NCBI GenBank assembly: GCA_020057765.1
Contig: JAGVFE010000131.1
Location: 1-6,375 of the forward strand
Direction: 5' to 3'
DNA length: 6,375 nucleotides
From: Candidatus Woesebacteria bacterium
GTDB taxonomy: Bacteria > Patescibacteriota > Microgenomatia > UBA10105 > UBA927
Part shown: in pieces, positions 4,026 through 6,375 of the stretch
How the letters are laid out: the number at the start of each line of letters is the position of its first letter
Position numbering within the stretch: the first letter of the stretch is position 1
The notes under the pieces: model-generated
Databases searched by the model: none
Seen by the model: only the letters and a program-made list of their open reading frames with translations
What the model was told of the DNA's origin: nothing
Translations under genes and position numbers: made by a program

Positions 4026-4424
4026 ATGAAAGGATTTACAACCAATATTGAAACAGCCACAAGAACGAATAGTAACTTCCGCAAAGTACTGTATACAGGA
4101 AAACACAGTCAGCTGGTGCTTATGAGCCTTCGGCCAAATGAAGAAATTGGAATGGAGGTCCATCCCGATAACGATCAGTTTTTCCGATTCGAACAAGGAG
4201 AAGGAAAGTGCATTATCGACGGAAACGAATATGTAGTTGGGGACGGGGATGTGGTAATTGTTCCGGCAGGGGCCAAGCATAACATCATAAATATATCCAA
4301 GACAGAGGAATTGAAGCTGTATACCATCTATTCACCGGCGCATCATAAAGACGGCATAGTGCGTGCAACCCGCGCGGAAGCCATGGACAACGAAGCTGAA
4401 TTCGACGGAGTGACGACGGAATAA
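4026..4424 (+). CDS. Cupin domain protein
   Basis: A 132-residue single-domain cupin. Motif 1 reads GMEVHPDNDQFFRFEQGEG (42-60), with His46, Asp50/Gln51 and Glu56 as candidate metal or substrate ligands; motif 2 reads GDGDVVIVPAGAKHNIIN (72-89), with His85 as the conserved His. The hydrophobic strands between (KCIIDGNEYVV) build the barrel. This matches a widespread small cupin group annotated as mannose-6-phosphate isomerase-like; such proteins bind a divalent metal, and many act as sugar-phosphate isomerases/epimerases or small-molecule sensors, so no substrate is claimed. It is soluble, unlike the preceding membrane proteins. It is the last gene of the rightward run (34 bases after DUF3096) and converges on the hflX remnant. 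Confidence 0.9.
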   Translation: MKGFTTNIETATRTNSNFRKVLYTGKHSQLVLMSLRPNEEIGMEVHPDNDQFFRFEQGEGKCIIDGNEYVVGDGDVVIVPAGAKHNIINISKTEELKLYTIYSPAHHKDGIVRATRAEAMDNEAEFDGVTTE

Positions 4425-4430
4425 CATTAT

Positions 4431-4452
4431 TTAGACCATTCTGACAATCTAA
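4431..4452 (+). terminator. Weak hairpin after the cupin gene
   Basis: TTAGA (4431-4435) and TCTAA (4448-4452) can pair around a 12-base loop, followed by TTT. It lies six bases after the cupin stop. A weak, AT-rich stem; it is the only terminator-like structure visible at the end of the seven-gene run. Confidence 0.2.
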
Positions 4453-4510
4453 TTTCCTCACTCGACGAGGATTGCACCAGCCGCCATAAGTACTCCTCCG
4501 AAGTGAGCAA

Positions 4511-4948
4511 TTATTTAGTTAATCTCGGGAGAATAGCGGCCAGCAGCGTGTCCATCCCTTCGTGCGTTTTGGCAGAGAGAAATACGTGAGGATAGGGGAC
4601 CGTACGTTCGATGATTTTTTCTCTATTGAGAGCGGGAGCTGCGTCAATTTTATTGAAAACCAGTACGACTTTTTCCGGAAGTATTTTGAGCTGATCCAGA
4701 ATTTCTTCTACAACGTCTACCTTTTCAAACATATCAGGATCAGATGCATCGATGACATGGAGGACGACGTCAGCGTTCACCGATTCCAAGAGTGTGGAGG
4801 TGAAGGCTTCGATAAGCTCCGGCGGAAGATCTTTGATAAATCCGATGGTGTCAGACACGACAACAGCTTTGCCTAGTTCGGGTATAAATATTTGTCCAAC
4901 CGCGCTATCAAGGGTCGCAAATAATGCGTTTTCTACGAGATTTTTTTT
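4511..4948 (-). pseudogene. hflX: 5'-truncated HflX GTPase (C-terminal G-domain remnant)
   Basis: HflX is a ribosome-associated GTPase that splits or rescues stalled ribosomes. The sequence keeps the second half of the G-domain: the LFATLDSAVG switch region (codons around 4924-4895), DTIGF (G3), LPPELIEAFTSTL, VFNKID (G4) and SAK (G5), ending at a TAA at 4511-4513. The P-loop (GxxxxGKS) and the whole N-terminal HflX domain are missing. Homology stops at KKN, coded by an A8 run (4948-4941 on the minus strand), and the region upstream is taken by the divergent MGMT promoter. In-frame codons continue open to a TGA at 5012-5014 without HflX-like sequence or a suitable start. In another frame, an LI..AG..S..LF.A sequence (about 5000-4950) faintly resembles a decayed P-loop joined by a frameshift at the A8 run. 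A GTG at 4858 could start a 115-residue peptide, but it would lack any nucleotide-phosphate loop. Confidence 0.75.
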
Positions 4949-5018
4949 GGGTCCGCCTCGAACAGCTTGACACTTCCTTCTCCCGCGTCTTTTTTTATCA
5001 GCCTTTCGCCATCAATTT

Positions 5019-5027
5019 TGCTATACT
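5019..5027 (+). promoter_or_regulatory. Extended -10 promoter of the MGMT gene, leaderless
   Basis: TGCTATACT is an extended -10 element (TGn plus TATACT). The -10 ends exactly six bases before the ATG at 5034, so the mRNA should start at the start codon. No good -35 is present, as is usual with extended -10 promoters. The identical nine-base element drives the Nudix gene at the window end. Confidence 0.6.
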
Positions 5028-5033
5028 ACCTTC

Positions 5034-5405
5034 ATGAAACACATGGCCTTTCGCGAGACGATTTATACGCTGACGCGAAAAATTCCCAAGGGGAAGGTGG
5101 CAACCTATGGGCAGCTGGCAAAACTGGCTGGTAATCTCAATGCAGCTCGCGCAGTAGGGGTTTGCATGAAGGCGAATCCCGATGCGCCGAATACTCCGTG
5201 TCATCGGGTAGTAGCAGCTGATGGTAGTCTGACCGGTTACTCGGGAGCCGGAGGGATAACCAAGAAAAAAGCCATGTTGGTTTCCGAAGGAGTGTCGTTT
5301 TCCGGCGACCGTGTCAATCTTTTCCGTTCCCGTTGGCAGAGTAATAATTATTGCTTATTGGTATTGACACAGATACCTGGTATACTTTTATTATCGCAGA
5401 CCTGA
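5034..5405 (+). CDS. MGMT-family protein (O6-alkylguanine-DNA alkyltransferase-like DNA-binding domain)
   Basis: A 123-residue protein containing only the C-terminal DNA-binding/active-site domain of O6-alkylguanine-DNA alkyltransferases, without the N-terminal RNase-H-like domain. Seen: IPKGKVATYGQLAKLAG (17-33) with the Tyr/Gly of the helix-turn-helix, the ARAVG Arg finger (Arg39), and the PCHRVV active site with the alkyl-acceptor Cys56. In alkyltransferase-like (ATL) proteins that Cys is usually Trp, so this copy may still transfer alkyl groups from guanine O6, or may flag lesions for other repair. Gly-Tyr-Ser-Gly (about 68-71) is the usual post-active-site loop. The family normally ends near the RW (100-101); here about 20 extra, low-quality hydrophobic residues follow, coded by the downstream promoter region. 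The start at 5034 is chosen for the leaderless -10 spacing; Met4 (5043) is the alternative. Confidence 0.88.
   Translation: MKHMAFRETIYTLTRKIPKGKVATYGQLAKLAGNLNAARAVGVCMKANPDAPNTPCHRVVAADGSLTGYSGAGGITKKKAMLVSEGVSFSGDRVNLFRSRWQSNNYCLLVLTQIPGILLLSQT
5358..5394 (+). promoter_or_regulatory. Overlapping promoters of the RRM gene
   Basis: TTGGTA (5358-5363) lies 17 bases before TGG-TATACT (5378-5386), an extended -10 promoter starting near 5393. A second reading pairs perfect TTGACA (5364-5369) with TATTAT (5389-5394) over 19 bases. Both lie inside the 3' end of the MGMT frame. The first is the better spaced. The leader would be about 49 bases. Confidence 0.55.
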
Positions 5406-5430
5406 TATGATTTGCGAAGAAGGATTTTTG

Positions 5431-5437
5431 AAAGGAG
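5431..5437 (+). promoter_or_regulatory. Shine-Dalgarno that decides the RRM start
   Basis: AAAGGAG lies four bases before the ATG at 5442. A longer reading from TTG at 5412 would place this site inside the coding region and would add ten residues with no place in the RRM fold, so 5442 is the start. Confidence 0.85.
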
Positions 5438-5441
5438 TTCT

Positions 5442-5858
5442 ATGGCAACAAGACTTTTTGTGGGTAGTTTATCGTATAACGTAACAGACCAGATGCTTTC
5501 AGATGCATTTGCTCAGGCTGGTACGGTAGTATCGGCCAAAGTCATCATGGATCGCATGTCCGGCCGATCCAAAGGATTTGGATTTGTCGAAATGTCATCT
5601 GACGATGAAGCCAAAAAAGCCATTGAAATAATGAATGGAAAAGACCTAGACGGACGACCAATAGCCGTCAACGAAGCACGTCCCATGGAACCGCGCACTG
5701 GCGGCGGTGGGGGTGGATATCGCGGCGGTGGGGGTGGAGGTGGCGGACGAGGTGGATACGGTGGTGGAGGAGGCGGTGGGTATCGAGGTGGCGGTGGAGG
5801 CGGACGCCGCGATGATCGTCGAGACAACCGCGACAGCTCAGGCGGACGCGATTGGTAA
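5442..5858 (+). CDS. RRM-domain, glycine-rich RNA-binding protein
   Basis: A 138-residue protein with one RNA recognition motif followed by a glycine-rich tail. RNP2 is LFVGSL (5-10) and RNP1 is KGFGFVEM (44-51), with the stacking aromatic residues Phe6, Phe46 and Phe48 in place, so single-stranded RNA binding is expected. The RRM ends near residue 85. The tail (about 91-138) is GGG repeats broken by Tyr and Arg (GYRGG, RGGYGG), then an Arg/Asp-rich end (RRDDRRDNRD) finishing with Trp. This plan matches the cyanobacterial Rbp and CPR RRM proteins, which are cold-induced or act as RNA chaperones or mRNA-localising factors; RGG tails also favour RNA-driven condensation. Transcribed from its own promoter with a roughly 49-base leader, and it converges on the Nudix-like gene. 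Confidence 0.93.
   Translation: MATRLFVGSLSYNVTDQMLSDAFAQAGTVVSAKVIMDRMSGRSKGFGFVEMSSDDEAKKAIEIMNGKDLDGRPIAVNEARPMEPRTGGGGGGYRGGGGGGGGRGGYGGGGGGGYRGGGGGGRRDDRRDNRDSSGGRDW
5699..5806 (+). repeat. GGN-repeat tract coding the Gly-rich tail
   Basis: Runs of GGNGG with several G5 blocks (for example 5707-5711 and 5729-5733) code for the glycine tail. The plus strand is strongly G-rich, with many closely spaced GG/GGG runs that could form G-quadruplexes in DNA or mRNA. The antisense frame reads as poly-Pro/Arg and is not a gene. Confidence 0.7.
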
Positions 5859-5881
5859 TTTCCTCAATGTTCTGTTTTTTT
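5851..5881 (+). terminator. Weak terminator candidate after the RRM gene
   Basis: ATTGG (5851-5855) can pair with TCAAT (5864-5868, one G-U pair), followed six bases later by T7 (5875-5881). The stem is short and AT-rich and overlaps the stop codon; T7 is the main reason to note it. It lies between two convergent genes. Confidence 0.25.
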
Positions 5882-5887
5882 CCTGGG

Positions 5888-6355
5888 TTAATGCGATAGG
5901 CTGGGGTACTGACCAGAAGGAGTCGGTATGGCTGGTTCGAGGCTTTTGGCTTGCGCGTTGATGACCCGTTCGGAGATGATCACGTCGTGTTTGGCTTGTT
6001 CGGCCAAACTTAGTTTCGTCGTTTGTTTAAACGTAAACCAGGAGCACACTCCATCAGAAAGCGAAGCGGGTGCATATAATTTTTTCACTTTCACATAAAA
6101 GACATAATGGATTTTATTGAGTGCTTGGTAAAAATAATCATACACAGGGAAAAGGTTTTTGGCTTCAATGCGTATGTTTAATTGCTCATACAAGATTCGC
6201 TGGAGCGCTGTTGGTGCGTCTTCTCCTTGGCGACTGATGCCGCCGAACATATTCCAGGTAGACAAAGGATTTGTGCCAATGTGAGACTGTCGGAGAAGAA
6301 TTTGCTGTGAAATCAAATGATAGAGGAACCCGCTTACATAAAATGGTTTATGCAC
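5888..6355 (-). CDS. Nudix-fold protein with degenerate catalytic box
   Basis: A 155-residue Nudix-like protein. The fold signature is visible: strands SGFLYHLISQQILLRQSH (8-25), TWNMFGG (33-39), then the box region where Gly39, Glu45 and Arg53 are kept (GX5EX7R), but the Glu after Arg is Ile54 and the second Glu of the EE pair is Gln58; only Glu57 remains. Usual Nudix enzymes bind Mg2+ through those glutamates, so this copy is probably of low or altered activity, or a ligand-binding member. A Gln/Lys/Ser-rich C-terminal tail follows. Start is GTG at 6355, exactly six bases after a TGC-TATACT element, implying a leaderless mRNA; the next in-frame Met (residue 36) would remove the core strands. 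It differs strongly from the intact Nudix at 1219-1674 and is not a recent duplicate. Confidence 0.75.
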   Translation of the reverse strand: MHKPFYVSGFLYHLISQQILLRQSHIGTNPLSTWNMFGGISRQGEDAPTALQRILYEQLNIRIEAKNLFPVYDYFYQALNKIHYVFYVKVKKLYAPASLSDGVCSWFTFKQTTKLSLAEQAKHDVIISERVINAQAKSLEPAIPTPSGQYPSLSH

Positions 6356-6361
6356 ACTATG

Positions 6362-6370
6362 AGTATAGCA
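6362..6370 (-). promoter_or_regulatory. Extended -10 promoter of the second Nudix gene, leaderless
   Basis: Read leftward, TGCTATACT (6370-6362) ends six bases before the GTG at 6355. The element and spacing are the same as for the MGMT gene at 5019-5027. The -35 region is cut off by the window end. Confidence 0.6.
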
Positions 6371-6375
6371 CAGTC

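Noticed and set aside
4562..4876. Plus-strand ORF (104 residues) opposite hflX
   Set aside because: The minus frame carries clear GTPase motifs; this frame shows none and has no ribosome site.
4967..4972. TTGACA on the plus strand as the -35 of the MGMT promoter
   Set aside because: It lies 49 bases from the TATACT box, and no -10 box is found at 16-19 bases.
5513..5827. Minus-strand ORF rich in Pro/Arg/Ser
   Set aside because: It is the antisense shadow of the GGN repeats and the RRM, with no ribosome site or domain.
1..6375. CRISPR array, insertion sequence, integron or phage genes
   Set aside because: No regularly spaced repeats, transposase, integrase or terminal inverted repeats were seen; the duplicated leaders are only two and diverged.

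Overview
The window looks like bacterial chromosome from a Candidate Phyla Radiation (Patescibacteria) type organism or a close ecological equivalent. This is inferred from the mixture of very short membrane proteins (YggT, GlsB/YeaQ, YtxH-like, DUF3096, LapA families), an RRM plus glycine-rich RNA-binding protein, a stand-alone MGMT DNA-binding domain, a split in translation signals between leaderless operon heads and perfect Shine-Dalgarno internal genes, and very tight gene packing. TGA serves as a normal stop here (for example at 546-548 and 5403-5405), so the TGA=Gly code of Gracilibacteria/Absconditabacteria does not apply. No sequence search was run, so the lineage is a suggestion only.

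Layout, left to right. A HAD-like protein with a degenerate first motif (15-548) starts directly at a TATAAT box. A single-pass membrane-anchored protein of unknown function (624-1208) converges on a leftward lapA-like/Nudix pair (2018 back to 1219), and one small hairpin spans both stop codons. Between lapA and the next rightward gene lies a 66-bp divergent control region containing two overlapping promoters and a near-perfect 20-bp palindrome. The rightward gene is a 57-residue ribbon-helix-helix (RHH) regulator (2085-2258), a short ORF that is easy to miss. It heads a seven-gene rightward run: RHH, YggT, a 71-residue single-pass protein, GlsB/YeaQ, a YtxH-like protein, a 47-residue DUF3096 protein and a cupin, ending at 4424. 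Every gene after the RHH gene carries a strong GAGGTGA Shine-Dalgarno. Two of the gaps (before the YtxH-like and DUF3096 genes) hold related structured leaders whose helices covary.

Right of the cupin is the C-terminal half of an HflX GTPase on the minus strand (4511 to about 4948). It lacks its P-loop and N-terminal domain and is annotated as a pseudogene. Divergent to it are a leaderless MGMT-family gene (5034-5405), whose 3' end overlaps the promoter of an RRM/glycine-rich RNA-binding protein (5442-5858), and finally a leftward Nudix-like protein with a degraded Nudix box (6355 back to 5888), again leaderless.

How it may work together (inference): the RHH protein probably binds the palindrome and controls both its own envelope/stress operon and the divergent lapA-Nudix operon. 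Most products are tiny membrane proteins of general-stress families. The Nudix, MGMT, HflX remnant and RRM genes fit a damage/stress and RNA-handling theme, but they appear to be separate transcription units. The least explained signals are the covarying duplicated leader and the RHH operator region.
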